A DNA stretch of 64,000 nucleotides from Beroe forskalii (Eukaryota; Ctenophora; Nuda; Beroida; Beroidae): NCBI GenBank assembly GCA_011033025.1, contig WFMF01000009.1, forward strand, positions 496,001 through 560,000, written 5' to 3'. Below are positions 35,380 to 45,935 of the stretch, one piece after another. Each line of letters starts with the position of its first letter. The stretch's first letter is position 1. The notes beneath the pieces were generated by a model. It was given only the letters and a program-made list of their open reading frames with translations, made no database searches and was not told the DNA's origin. The position numbers and the translations under genes were made by a program.

Positions 35380-38060
35380 AGCATTTCCAAGTGCTCCTTT
35401 TAGCTTCAGGAATGCTTGGGAGCAATCTTAAGCAATTGGAAGCACTCAGAAGCGCTTGGAAGCAATCAAGAGCGCTTGAAAGCAATCAGGAGCGCTTGAA
35501 AGCAATCAGGAGTGCTTTGCAGCAGTCAGGGCGCTTGAAAGCAATCTGGAGCAATTGGAAGCAATCTGGAGCTTTTGGAAGCAATCTGGAGCGATTGGAA
35601 GGAGCTAGGAGTGCTCAGAAGCAATCAAGAGCGTTTGGAAGTGATCAGGAGCGCACAGAAGCAATAGGGAGCGCTTGAAAGCAATCATGAGCGCTTGGAA
35701 GCGATCAGGAGCAATCAGAAGCGATAAGGAGCGCTTGAAAGCGATTAGGGGCGCTGGGAAGCAATATGAGCACCAGAAAGCAATCAGGAGCGCTTGGAAT
35801 CAGTTAGGAACGCTTGGGAGCAATCTGGAGCAATTGGAAGCACTCAGAAGCGCTTGGAAGCAATCAAGAGTGCTTGAAAGCAATCACGAGCGCTTGAAAG
35901 CAATCAGAAGCGCTTGGAAGCAATGAGGGGGCTAGGCAGCAGTCAGGGGTGCTTGAAAGCAATTGGAAGCAATCTGGAGCAATTGAAAGCAATCTGGAGC
36001 AATTGGAAGTAGCCAGGAGTGCTCGGAAGAGATCAAGAGCGCTTGGAAGTGATCAGGAGCGCACAGAAGCGATAAGGAGCGCTTGAAAGCAATCAGGAGC
36101 GCTTGAAAGCAATCAGGAGCGCTTGAAAGCAATCAGGAGCGCTTGGAAGCAGTAAGGAGCACTTCAGGAGTAATCTAGACTGATTGGAAGCATCCAGGAG
36201 TGCCCGGAAGCTATCAAGAGCGCTTGGAAGTGATCAGGAGCGCACGGAAGCAATGAGGAGTGCTTGGCAGCAGTCAGGGGTGCTTGAAAGCAATTTGGAG
36301 TGATTGGAAGCAATCTGGAGCAATTGGAAGCAATCTGGAGCAATTGAAAGCAATCTGGAGCAATTGGAAGTAGCCAGGAGTGCTCGGAAGAGATCAAGAG
36401 CGCTTGGAAGTGATCAGGAGCGCGAAGAAGCGATAAGGAGCGCTTGGATGTGATCAGGAGCGCTTGAAAGCAATCAGGAGCGCTTGGAAGCAGTAAGGAG
36501 CACTTCAGGAGTATTCTAGAGTGATTGGAAGCACCCAGGAGTGCCCGGAAGCAATCAAGAGCGCCTGGAAGTGATCAGGAGCGCACAGAAGTGATAAGGA
36601 GCGCTTGGAAGCAATCAGGAGCGCTTGAAAGCAATCAGGAGCGCTTGGAAGCAGAAAGGAGCGCTTGGAAACAGTAAGGAGCACTTCAGGAGTAATCTAG
36701 AGTGATTGGAAGCACCGAGGAGTGCCCGGAAGCAATCAGGAGCGCTTGAAAGCAATCAGGAGCTCACAGAAGCGATAAGGAGCGCTTGGAAGCAATCAGG
36801 AGCGCTTGGAAGCAGTAGGGAGCACTTCAGGAGTAATCTAGAGTGATTGGAAGCACCCCGCAGAGCCCGGAAGTAATCAGGAGCGCACAGAAGCGATAAG
36901 GGGCGCTTGGAAGCAATCAAGAGCGCTTGAAAGCAATCAGGAGCGCTTGGAACTGGAAGTGATCAGGAGCGCACAGAAGAGATAAGGAGCGCTTGAAAGC
37001 AATCAGGAGCACTTGAAAGCAATCAGGAGCACTTGGAAGCAGTAAGGAGCGCTTGGAAGCAGTAAGGAGCACTTCAGGAGTAATCTAGAGTGATTGGAAG
37101 CACCCAGCAGTGCCCGAAAGCAATCAAGAGCGCTTGGAAGTAATCAGGAGCGCACAGAAGCGATAAGGAGCGCTTGGAAGCAATCAGGAGCGCTTGAAAG
37201 CAATCAGGAGCGCTTGGAAGCAGTAAGGAGCACTTCAGGAGTAATCTAGAGTGATTGGAAGCACCCAGGAGTGCTCGGAAGCAATCAAGAGCGCTTGGAA
37301 GTGATCAGGATTGCACAGAAGCGATAAGGGGCGCTTGGAAGCAATCAAGAGCGCTTGAAAGCAATCAGGAGCGCTTGGAAGCAGTAAGGAGCGCTTGGAA
37401 GCAGTAAGGAGCACTTCAGGGGTAATCTAGAGTGATTGGAAGCACCCAGGAGTGCCCGGAAGCAATCAGGAGCGCTTAGAGGCGATTTGAAGCATTGCTT
37501 GAAAGAGATAAGGAGCGCTTGGAAGCAATCAAGAGCTATTGTAAGCACTCAGGAGTTCTTGAAAATGATCTGGAGCGCTTGGGAGCCGTCATGAGCGCTT
37601 GGAAGCAATCAGGAGCGCTTGAAAGCAATCAGGATTGGTTTTAAGCAATCAGGAGCTCTTGGGAAGAGTCAGGGGCACTTTGAAGCAATCTGGAGCGATT
37701 GGAAGCAATCAGGAGCACTTAGAAGCAATAAGGAGTGTTGAAGGTGACCAGGAGCACTTGGAAGGAGTCAGGAGCAATTGTAAGCACTCAGGAGCGCTTG
37801 GAAGTATTCATGAGCACTTGGAAGCAATCAGGAGAGCTTGAAAGCGATCCGGAGAGTAACGAAGTGATTTTGAGCACTTGAAAGCGATCAGGAGAGCTTT
37901 AAAGCAATCATAAGCTCTTCAAAGCGATCAGGAGCGCTTGAAAGCAATCATAACCGCTTGAAAGTGATATGGAGTGCTTGGAAGCAATTAGGAGCGCTTG
38001 CAAGTTATCAGGAGCGCTTTGAAGAGCTTGGAACTTCTAAGCTCTTCAAAGCGCTCCTGA
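35380..38060 (+). repeat. Second 20-bp minisatellite (GAAGCAATCAGGAGCGCTTG), right half
   Basis: More than 100 units of GAAGCAATCAGGAGCGCTTG (20 bp), in orientation opposite to 34.2-35.2 kb, form the array. A marker segment, CACTTCAGGAGTAATCTAGA, recurs near 36,162, 36,500, 36,685, 36,823, 37,071, 37,226 and 37,411, showing higher-order copies of variable length. The family shares the period and the core GATCA(A)GGAG with the other 20-bp family of this window. Confidence 0.93.
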
Positions 38061-38160
38061 TAACTTGCAAGCGCTCCTTGCATCAATGCCCTCCATCAAA
38101 GCCCTCCAAATAGCTTCCAATGGAAGCGATTTGGAGGGCTTTGAAGCGATCTGGGGAGCT
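38061..38160. repeat. Orientation flip and foldback at the right end of the second 20-bp array
   Basis: The array turns over (AAGCTCTTCAAAGCGCTCCT). A short foldback around 38,098-38,150 (AAGCCCTCCAAATAGCTTCC, then GGAAGCGATTTGGAGGGCTT) follows it. Confidence 0.8.
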
Positions 38161-38269
38161 TGGGGGCGATTTGGAGTGCAATCAAGGGCGCTTTTAAGTG
38201 TTCTGCACACACACTCTGAGTCTGGATACAGCTTTTTTCAATAGAATTCAGTGGGCCAACTGACATTGG

Positions 38270-38800
38270 AATTGGGTTTAAAGCGTTTTTCTGGTCCATG
38301 TAACTTACCAAAGGGAAATAAATGGGCCAAGTTTAATAAACTAAGAACTATTGACAGAAATATGTGGGCCAAATAACATGGCCCAAACTATGGGTGTTTT
38401 AAAAAATAGATTTTCTGGGCTATATGTCTTAGCCCATATCTTTATAACAAAATTAGAGGGCTAAGTAACATAGCCCAAAAATTTTCTCTTAAAAAATGTG
38501 AAAAATGGGCCAAGTATCATTTTTCGAAAAAACTATCAAAATTTTTGCAAGAAATAATTGAAATTTGTATTCATAAAAACGTGCATCAGACACCAAATAG
38601 CAATACCTTTCAGAGGAAAAAAATTTCATGAAAATCCGACAATCCAGTGAAAAATGGGAAAGTTTTTTTCGATTATCTCAAAACTATGGTTTTGTACTTG
38701 GCCCGTTCTTGCATGTGCAGGTTCATATATGAACCTCTTTATGAAATTTGAAAGTTTAAATCTAAAAGAATAATTTTTGGGGTAAAGTGGACCAATTCAT
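38270..38800 (-). repeat. Right flank of the second 20-bp array, inverted relative of 33.1-33.6 kb
   Basis: This repeats the GGGCCAAGT/ACATGGCCC word family of 33.1-33.6 kb. It contains TACTTGGCCCGTTCTTGCAT, the complement of the 33,136 segment, followed by GGGGTAAAGTGG at about 38,780. It makes 32.1-38.8 kb a loose inverted repeat around the minisatellite. Confidence 0.72.
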
Positions 38801-39422
38801 TCAATTCTCCAATTTGCCCAATTAGACTCAATCTTTCTCTGTTCCAAAGTGGTTTATTCGACTTATTCTAAAGAACTGTACATGTCCAATGAAGAATAAA
38901 CTTCAAATGGTTATCTCGGGCTACAGAGCTGTCCTCTTTCCTACATGATGAAGGGGAACTCAAAAGGCATTTTTTAACGGGGCCAAATTTGCGCGGCGCA
39001 GCAAGTGCTAAATCGTATCGACACCCCTGGTATTAGGGGAAAAACACAACAGACATTTAAATTTGACTTAGGGCAAGTCGAAAATGCGGCCTGACCTCGG
39101 CAAGTCACAAAAATGCAGCCTTATTTCTGTATATAAGTTTCAATAATACTACAGTATACTTTATTCTTGTTAACCCAATTAAATATATTAAGTTGTTTCT
39201 ACTTTTTATCTAAATTATTGCCAGTATTTACCAGTAACATTATGTTGAAGTTTTTAACTACAGTAGGTATTACCACTGGTTTTGCAAATATTATTATCTA
39301 TTCTATACTTAGTCCTCGATGGGAGGCCCTTATAACAGATTTTAAATTTGACTTGGTGCCTACCCTCAGCACATCCCAGATGCTTCATTATATAACGCAG
39401 AGAAAAATATATTTTTAGTTTT
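38801..39422. other. No supported gene
   Basis: AT-rich DNA. The 83-codon frame at 39,167-39,418 is hydrophobic and has no recognised motif. Its end (GACTTGGTGCCTACCCTCAG) resembles 40,991-41,013, suggesting a dispersed repeat. Confidence 0.4.
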
Positions 39423-39574
39423 GGGATCGTTCACATATTACATAATCAATTTTTGGCTGATTTCAACCCCCCTCGTAATCAAGTTAACATTAGTTGTATT
39501 TGTTACATTAACATGTAACGTATTCATTTGGAAACCCCCTCCCCTTGGTGATTACGTAATATGTGAACGATCCC
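39423..39574. mobile_element. MITE, 152 bp, second copy
   Basis: It has the same termini (GGGATCGTTCACATATTACR) and interior as the element at 35,209-35,375, with a shorter C-rich core. It is flanked by TTT on both sides (39,420-39,422 and 39,575-39,577). Two copies with different 3-bp flanking repeats define both ends of the element. Confidence 0.88.
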
Positions 39575-39778
39575 TTTGTGCTGTAAAAATTTATAATTGA
39601 ATTGAATTTAATCTCCCAGATGATTTCTCTCTCTCTTCTGGAATTTGATTCAGCAAATACTCCATTAGGATTGATCTCATACAGGAGATTTTTCATATCC
39701 CTTATCCACTCTTTACAATGAGTAACGCCTATGATTGCAGACCGCTTGATTGACAGAGGCCTTGATAAAGACACATGG

Positions 39779-39837
39779 AAATTTGATCCACACAGAGGAA
39801 ATCTGTGTCACAGATTTCCTCTGTGCAGATCAAATTT
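39779..39837. repeat. 59-bp near-perfect hairpin
   Basis: Two 29-base arms (AAATTTGATC, CACAGAGG and AAATCTGTG on the left; complement on the right) are separated by one base, with two mismatches. Weaker inverted similarity continues on both sides (TTGATAAAGACACATGG versus the complement of CATGCATCTTTATCGAGG), so the full foldback is over 180 bases. Confidence 0.9.
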
Positions 39838-39959
39838 CTATAAAAATTCTGTTGAAAGCAAACAATTTCATGCATCTTTATCGAGGACTTTTTCAATAGA
39901 GCGGTGTGCACACACATGGGTAAGGTGCATCCATTAAGGATGTCTGCAAAATTTCGGCG

Positions 39960-40500
39960 ATTTTAGACCCCTCACCTCCCCTTGTCCACAAACGTCTGAA
40001 ACCTGAAATACTTCCCCCTACAGATGTCCGCATTTTCATTGAAAATATTTTGTGCCATGATATCTACGCCCTTATTCTCAAATATGGTGACAAAATCAAC
40101 TTTATTATTTGACTCAATGTCGAAAATCTAAGTCAAGATTCTAAAAAATCGACTATTGGGGGGGGGGGGGTTTCACTGTCCCAATTGTCCCAAACTCAAG
40201 AAAAGTGGATTGGACAGGGACTGGGGACAAATGGGACAAGACATTTGGGACAAATGGGACAATTGGGACAAATGGGAAAGATAAAATGGAACAAATGGGA
40301 CTCAAAAAGTGAATAAGACTGGGACAATTGGGACATTTGGGACAAATGGGAATTGGGACAAATGGGACAGAAAATGGAACAAATGGGATTCAAAAAGTGA
40401 ATGCAGACTAGGACAATTGGACACGAATTAGGACCAAAACGGAAAAAACTGGGAATCAAATAATTGTGTTTTTGGTGGACAAAAAATAGAACAAAACTTG
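39960..40500. repeat. GGGACAAATGGGACAATT tandem repeat and G run
   Basis: About 40,190-40,450 consists of irregular copies of GGGACAAAT and GGGACAATT, and a run of ten Gs lies at about 40,157. The 87-codon minus-strand frame (CPICPNCPICPKC type) is a read-through of it and should not be mistaken for a zinc finger. Confidence 0.85.
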
Positions 40501-41337
40501 GGATTCAAAACTGTTTTTCTCATCATAGTACGAACACTTAACCACTGCAAACAAACACAACCAAAATGTGTACTTAGTATAATTAGTATGAATATAACAC
40601 TCCTGTCAATCTTTGCAGATGTCCTTCATGGATGGCCCCTAAACCATAGCACAGCACATAAAATCCAGTGAGAAATGCTACATAATATGTAAAAGTATAC
40701 AACTAGTTTTCAAGATTTGGACTTGAAAATGGTTATAAACCTCTTAGAGGCACATTGAGGAGATACCAAAAACAACTTATATCTGGATTTCTTCATATCA
40801 TCGATTTTTGTCCCACCCCTTATAAAAAGCCATTGAATTGAAAAATTCCAAAAATTTATCAAAGCCTTGACCAACAAAGAATAGACCAAAAAACAAGGTA
40901 TAGGTTTTTTGGGCTTGTACAACCTCAGCCCCCATTGGCCCCTTTGTAGTACATGTTATGTATAGGTGACTCTATTAACAGTTTTCATAATTGACTTGAT
41001 GTCTCCCCTCAGCACATGGAATTTGCCTCTTTTTATATGGGAAGTTTTAAACTTACAACACAACACATATTAAATTAACTAACTGAGGTAGGTGCTTATC
41101 ACCAAATGGAGTTTTCTGAAGACGAGAAATAATATAATCATTTCTTATGTTGTATTCTCGAAACTGGCAGTAAATCAGTGGTGAAAAGTAGATCTGTTTT
41201 GAATCCATTTTTGCATTTTTGCATTCTTAGTGTTTTACTATGGGGTCTCCCTCAGTCAATGCTAAAAGCAATCAAGTTCAACAGGAAGAAAGGATATTTT
41301 TAGAATGAGTGCTGCAAAATTGATATCATTATTATTA
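40501..41337. other. No gene seen
   Basis: AT-rich DNA upstream of the Helitron-like element. Two imperfect copies of a GGATGTCYGCA / CAGATGTCCTTCATGGATG type segment occur at 39.94 and 40.62 kb. Confidence 0.4.
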
Positions 41338-42108
41338 CTAGTCGGTTCCGATACACGGAAAATGATAGCAGCCGCATGAGCTAAGCCACATGTCCCTTTG
41401 ACAGTCATTTGACCGTGCAAGTTTGCAGTTAAAATTACTTTTGAATGATGATTGTGCGGGAGAGGAAATTCAAAACTTTAATTTCTGCGAAAAAAAGCTT
41501 CCCCGCCCCCAACGGTAACCCAATATTGCCGACAAAATTCTCAAAACCTTTACTCATCATAAGCAACTCCATAGCGAAGGAATTTTGAAAAAAAATCGAA
41601 AATCTATTTTTTTGCGAAAAAGGGCGTGGCCTCCACGCCCCTTAAGTGACCGATAATTCGGACAAAATTCTCAAAACTTTTATCCATCATAAGCAACTTG
41701 GTGAATTTTGAAAAAATTCGAAAGTTTAATTTCATGAAAAAAGAGCGTGGCCTCCACGCTCCTCAAGTGACAATAATTCGGACAAAATTCTCAAAATTTT
41801 TATTAACCAAATCAACAAGGAATTTTGAAAAAAATTCAGTTTGATTTTTTGGGAAAAAAGGGCGTGGTCCCCATGCCCCTCAGGAGTGACAATAATTCAG
41901 ACAAAATTCTCAAAATCTTTATTCATCATAAACAACTCAATGGCGAAGGAATTTTGAAAAAAATTCGAAAGTTTAATTTTTGCGAAAAAAATTGGCCCCA
42001 TGATGTCCCTCGAAAAAATCTCTCATAATTTTCTGATTCATTATAAAGTTTTTGCAACACGATGAAAAAAAGAATTTCGTTGCCTACTTGAAAACGAATC
42101 GCCAGCCA

Positions 42109-42139
<31 letters not shown>

Positions 42140-42178
42140 GTATATATATATTAACAACACGCATTATATATAGTAAGA
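41338..42178 (-). mobile_element. Non-autonomous Helitron-like element, copy 1
   Basis: On the minus strand it begins TCTTACTATATATAATGCGT after an A and ends CCGACTAG before a T, with a 5-bp-stem hairpin (TTCCG/CGGAA at 41,346-41,360) a few bases before the end. Helitrons show 5'-TC, a 3' hairpin followed by CTRR, and insertion between A and T. The interior holds about four ~120-bp subrepeats (ATTCGGACAAAATTCTCAAA, GGCGTGGCCTCC). No Rep-helicase is encoded. It matches 49,169-49,864 in inverted orientation and lies just upstream of the WDR1 start, perhaps in its 5' intron. Confidence 0.78.
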
Positions 42179-42195
42179 TAAGATAAGATAAGATT
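42115..42195 (+). repeat. AAAT and GATAA microsatellites
   Basis: (AAAT)n at 42,115-42,139 lies inside the Helitron-like element. (AGATA)n at about 42,176-42,194 lies at its 5' junction. Confidence 0.9.
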
Positions 42196-42360
42196 ATTAT
42201 CTTTATGATTTCTTCATCATTTTCTATTTAAGAGATATTAGGGGAGGAAATATTTAGCACTCATAAAGTTTTGCAAGAAAATTAGCTCAAATCTTGTTTG
42301 AGTAAGAATTTGCTTTAACTGTGTGGGTCTGTACCATAGAGATAAATATATTAACAATAC

Positions 42361-42373
42361 ACTCTTTTCCAGA
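42361..42373 (+). promoter_or_regulatory. Likely 3' splice site before the WDR1 start
   Basis: ACTCTTTTCCAG ends at 42,372, one base before the ATG at 42,374. The polypyrimidine tract and AG suggest that a 5' untranslated intron is removed directly upstream of the start. This favours the ATG at 42,374 over an in-frame ATG at 42,323, whose 17 codons do not resemble the family. Confidence 0.65.
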
Positions 42374-44206
42374 ATGGCAAGTTTAAAGCACATCTTTGCA
42401 CCCCTACCTGTTACTGTCAGGGGTGAAAATGTTCATTTGCAAACTGATCCCAAGCATGAAAAATTGCTCTATTGTGGTGGTCCAGCTGTTGTTGTCCGGG
42501 ACCTCAAAAACCCCTTGATATGTTACACATATACTGAACATTCAAAGACCCCTACTGCTGCATGCTTTGCTCCATCAGGATTTTATGTTTGTTCAGGTGA
42601 TGCAGGTGGAAAAGTTAAAATTTGGGATACTACACAAGAAACACATCTTTGTAAATGTGAGTTTGATGTTCTTGGTGGAGCAATCAAAGACATTTGCTGG
42701 TCCCCTGACTCAAACAGGATTTTAGTTGTGGGATCTGGTCGGAATCAAAGAACACATTGTTTTATGTGGGACAGTGGAACCTCATGTGGTTCACTTGCTA
42801 ACCATAGTAAAGATGTCAATGCTGTTGCCCACAGCCCAGCCCGTCCTTTTAGAGCTGCTACTGCATCAGAAGATTTCTCTGTAAGATTCCATACTGGAGT
42901 TCCATACAAATGTGATAAAATATTTGATCATCACAGTAATTTTGTTAACTCAGTCAGGTATAGTCCTACTGGTGCTAACTTCTGTTCAGTTAGCAGTGAC
43001 AGGAAAGCATTGCTATATGATGGAAAAACTGGGGAATTGGTTGGAGAATTCAAAGATGGTGAAACTGCACACAAAGGAGGGATTATGGCAGTCTCTTATA
43101 GTCCAGATGGAGCACAACTGATGACAGCATCTGCTGATAAGACTGTCAAACTATGGGATGTTGAAGAAAACAAATGTGTTACCACTATTGCTATGGGACA
43201 GGAATTGAATGACCAACAACTTGGATGTCTATGGGCTGGAGATTATAAAGTCTCAGTTTCACTTTCTGGGTGCTTCAACTATTTAGATTTCTCATCACAT
43301 GAAATTGTCAAGGTTATAAATGGTCATCAGAAGAGTGTTGAAACCATGGAAATCTCTGGAAAAGACATTGTAACCACTAGTTTTGATGGCAGAGCAGCAG
43401 TTTGGGATTCAACATCTGGTGATGCAAATTATTTACATGCTGCATGCCATAAAAATAAAGTTACTGCTACAAAAATTTTGGGAGATTCATTAGTATCTGT
43501 AGATATTGATAACAAAGTTCTTCGAACCTCATTGTCAACTGGAAATGCAGGCAAGTCTGCTTCAGTGCCATCAAATGCAGCATCTCTGTCTGTACATCAA
43601 GCATCTGGAATTGAAGTGTATGCCTGTGATGATCAACTTGTTTCAATGAAGAATGGTGATACTATCCACAGTATGAAAATTGATTATACCCCAAATGGGA
43701 GTGCAATTTCACCTTGTGGTACAATCCTTGCTGTTGGTGCCAAAGAAGACCATAAAATTTACCTCTATGATTTTGACATTGGTACTGGTTCCATAGCTCC
43801 TAAATCAAGTCAACCAAATGTTATCAATTTATCTAGTCCATGCACTGAGATAACTTTCTCTCCTGATGGTGCCTTCTTAGCTGGTGCAATGTGTGGAAGA
43901 AATGTGACCCTCATTGATGCACAAAACAGCTTCAAGCCAATTGTGACATGTGTTAGTGCAAATAGTAAAACATTAACATGCTCCTTCAGTCATGATTCAA
44001 AGTTCTTGGCCCTTGCTGGTATTGATTCTAATATATTGATATTCAATGTTACACAACCTATGGATTCCCCCATAAAAATTCTCAGGGCTCATCCATTAGC
44101 AACCATTAATAAAGTTCGCTGGCTTAATTCACAGGAGGGCAATAAATACACTATCGCCTCTACTGGCTCTGATTTTCAGGTTAGGATACATGAAGTTGAA
44201 ATATAG
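42374..44206 (+). CDS. WDR1: WD repeat-containing protein 1 (actin-interacting protein 1)
   Basis: This is an intact 610-residue protein, close to the usual ~605 residues of WDR1/AIP1. The family forms two seven-bladed beta-propellers, binds actin with ADF/cofilin, speeds filament severing and caps barbed ends. Family landmarks are YTEHSKTPTAACFAPSGFY, SGDAGGKVKIWDTTQ, FVNSVRYSPTGANF, YDGKTGELVGE, SADKTVKLWD, DQQLGCLW and SVSLSGCFNYLD. WD-type dipeptides recur to the C-terminus (FQVRIHEVEI). There is no signal peptide or membrane segment. The coding region has no intron, although the next gene downstream has eight and WDR1 in many animals is split. A splice acceptor directly before the ATG suggests one 5' intron. 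It could be an intron-poor ancestral gene or an expressed retrocopy. Poly(A) signals follow at 44,560 and 44,607. Confidence 0.96.
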   Translation: MASLKHIFAPLPVTVRGENVHLQTDPKHEKLLYCGGPAVVVRDLKNPLICYTYTEHSKTPTAACFAPSGFYVCSGDAGGKVKIWDTTQETHLCKCEFDVLGGAIKDICWSPDSNRILVVGSGRNQRTHCFMWDSGTSCGSLANHSKDVNAVAHSPARPFRAATASEDFSVRFHTGVPYKCDKIFDHHSNFVNSVRYSPTGANFCSVSSDRKALLYDGKTGELVGEFKDGETAHKGGIMAVSYSPDGAQLMTASADKTVKLWDVEENKCVTTIAMGQELNDQQLGCLWAGDYKVSVSLSGCFNYLDFSSHEIVKVINGHQKSVETMEISGKDIVTTSFDGRAAVWDSTSGDANYLHAACHKNKVTATKILGDSLVSVDIDNKVLRTSLSTGNAGKSASVPSNAASLSVHQASGIEVYACDDQLVSMKNGDTIHSMKIDYTPNGSAISPCGTILAVGAKEDHKIYLYDFDIGTGSIAPKSSQPNVINLSSPCTEITFSPDGAFLAGAMCGRNVTLIDAQNSFKPIVTCVSANSKTLTCSFSHDSKFLALAGIDSNILIFNVTQPMDSPIKILRAHPLATINKVRWLNSQEGNKYTIASTGSDFQVRIHEVEI

Positions 44207-44559
44207 CTTAATACTTCATTGCTTATGTTCATGATAAGAACATTAGTCAAGTGCTGTGACAAAAGTGATTTCATTTCAATTACAGGATGTTTTAGGATAT
44301 ACTTACAATGTACCAGGGATTAGGTAAAAAAATTTCAATGTCAATCATCAAGATACAATAGTGTTGTCTCAGATAACTTTTGAACTAATAATGTTCTTCT
44401 ATTCTATTTCTTTCCTTACTGAATTCAGTGTGCTCTCATAATATTAAGGTTAATATGAATGCCTGCTACCTATACAGTATTCTATACCACAATGTTTTAG
44501 TTGAAGTAGTATAGCTATTGCAATATTGCTATTTCTATGAAATTGTAACTCTTTCAATT

Positions 44560-44612
44560 AATAAAATATGTAGGACCCTGCCTGACCTTGTTACCTTTTG
44601 AAAAGGAATAAA
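44560..44612 (+). terminator. WDR1 poly(A) signals
   Basis: AATAAA at 44,560-44,565 and again at 44,607-44,612, about 350-400 bases after the stop. GT-rich sequence (CTTTTTGTTTTC) follows the second. Another AATAAA at 45,592-45,597 could serve a longer 3' untranslated region. Confidence 0.6.
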
Positions 44613-45926
44613 TGATTTTAAATGATTTCACTTTTTGTTTTCATGAAATAGCTTGAAAATCAAAAATGATCGTTGATTTTTAATTCTTTGCCATGTAATG
44701 ATATTTTGTTTTCAGGTCTTTGCCAACTATAAATAAGACTTATCATATTGATTCAAGTTTTCATGTTATTTAGAAGGGATGAATGTATGATTCAATTTGT
44801 ATAATTCTGTGAAGATATTGAGTACCTACTTTAATTATTGATAGCAGCTATTGATATTATTGTATCTATTGTTGGACTGCCTTTTTATATCACAAATAAT
44901 ACATGTACTTAGATATTGATACTAGAATATTTTTACCACATTATCTGCAAACATGTTTGATGTTGCTTTAAATTTTCTGTTGATTCGAATATTTTGACCA
45001 ATTATTTTGTACCATATTTTTGTTTTACTGCTTTATCCACCTACTTTATTATGTTTACCTATCTTCTTGAATATCGAGACATTACAGTCTCATGCCTGAT
45101 GCTAGCACCACTAGCATCCACACATTTTTCTGGTTATATTAGATTTAAAAAATTGTATCTCTGCACCATCAAGTCTTGCACTGTGCTGCTTATTTTAATC
45201 ACTCAGATTGTACATAACATGCTGTCATGAATTTGTATGATGACTTTTGTTTTAGTGTGCTCTCGACTCAGATGATAACTTTGCTTCAGTCCATCTATAA
45301 ATGAAATATGTCTCTCTTATAATTTGCACAGATGGAAAAATCTAGATCAATTTACTTAACCGTCTCTGGTTTCCTAATTAGACACAGCAGATGGTTTGCA
45401 GAGTAGGGATATCATATGTCGTTCTGAGTATTTAATAGCGAAGATCATAATGGAGACAACTAAATCGTTTTTGCCTGAATAACTTGCTGTCCAAATAGTG
45501 TTTTCATGGTTCACTTTATGTGGCTAGCGTGTACTGTATTTTTGAGGTTACTTTCTTGTCCATTTCATGATCATGTTTACTTTTGTAAAAGAATAAACAT
45601 TATCATGTTTCTTACCTTCGACTTGGCATTGCTATCTAAGTACTTAACTTAATCACCAAATCAAGTATCCACTCTCCTTTAGAACCATGCTGCATGATAA
45701 ACATACTGCTTTCTGATTATTGATGCAACTACATTGATTTTAACGCCTACCCTAGCTTTATCTTGGGTCCAAACCCCTCAAATTTTTCAAATCCCTATTT
45801 AAAAAAACCTTTAGGTCTGAATTCCCAATATCCCTGATCCACCACCAAATATTTCTCGTGGAAATAAATTTACTTTCTTGTTACATGATTAAAGAGCTGT
45901 GTATAATCTCCAACATCTTGTTCTAG
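44613..45926. other. Intergenic or untranslated sequence, no gene seen
   Basis: AT-rich DNA without repeats or coding frames longer than 80 codons. The hydrophobic 78-codon frame at 44,994 has no motif. It may include a long WDR1 3' end and the promoter or a 5' intron of the next gene, whose first recognised exon is preceded by TTCTAG at 45,921-45,926. Confidence 0.5.
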
Positions 45927-45935
45927 GTAGTGAGC

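Noticed and set aside
40196..40459. A minus-strand frame rich in CPICPNCPIC that looks like a zinc finger.
   Set aside because: It is a read-through of the GGGACAAAT tandem repeat; the cysteines follow from the repeat, and no histidine or aromatic pattern fits.
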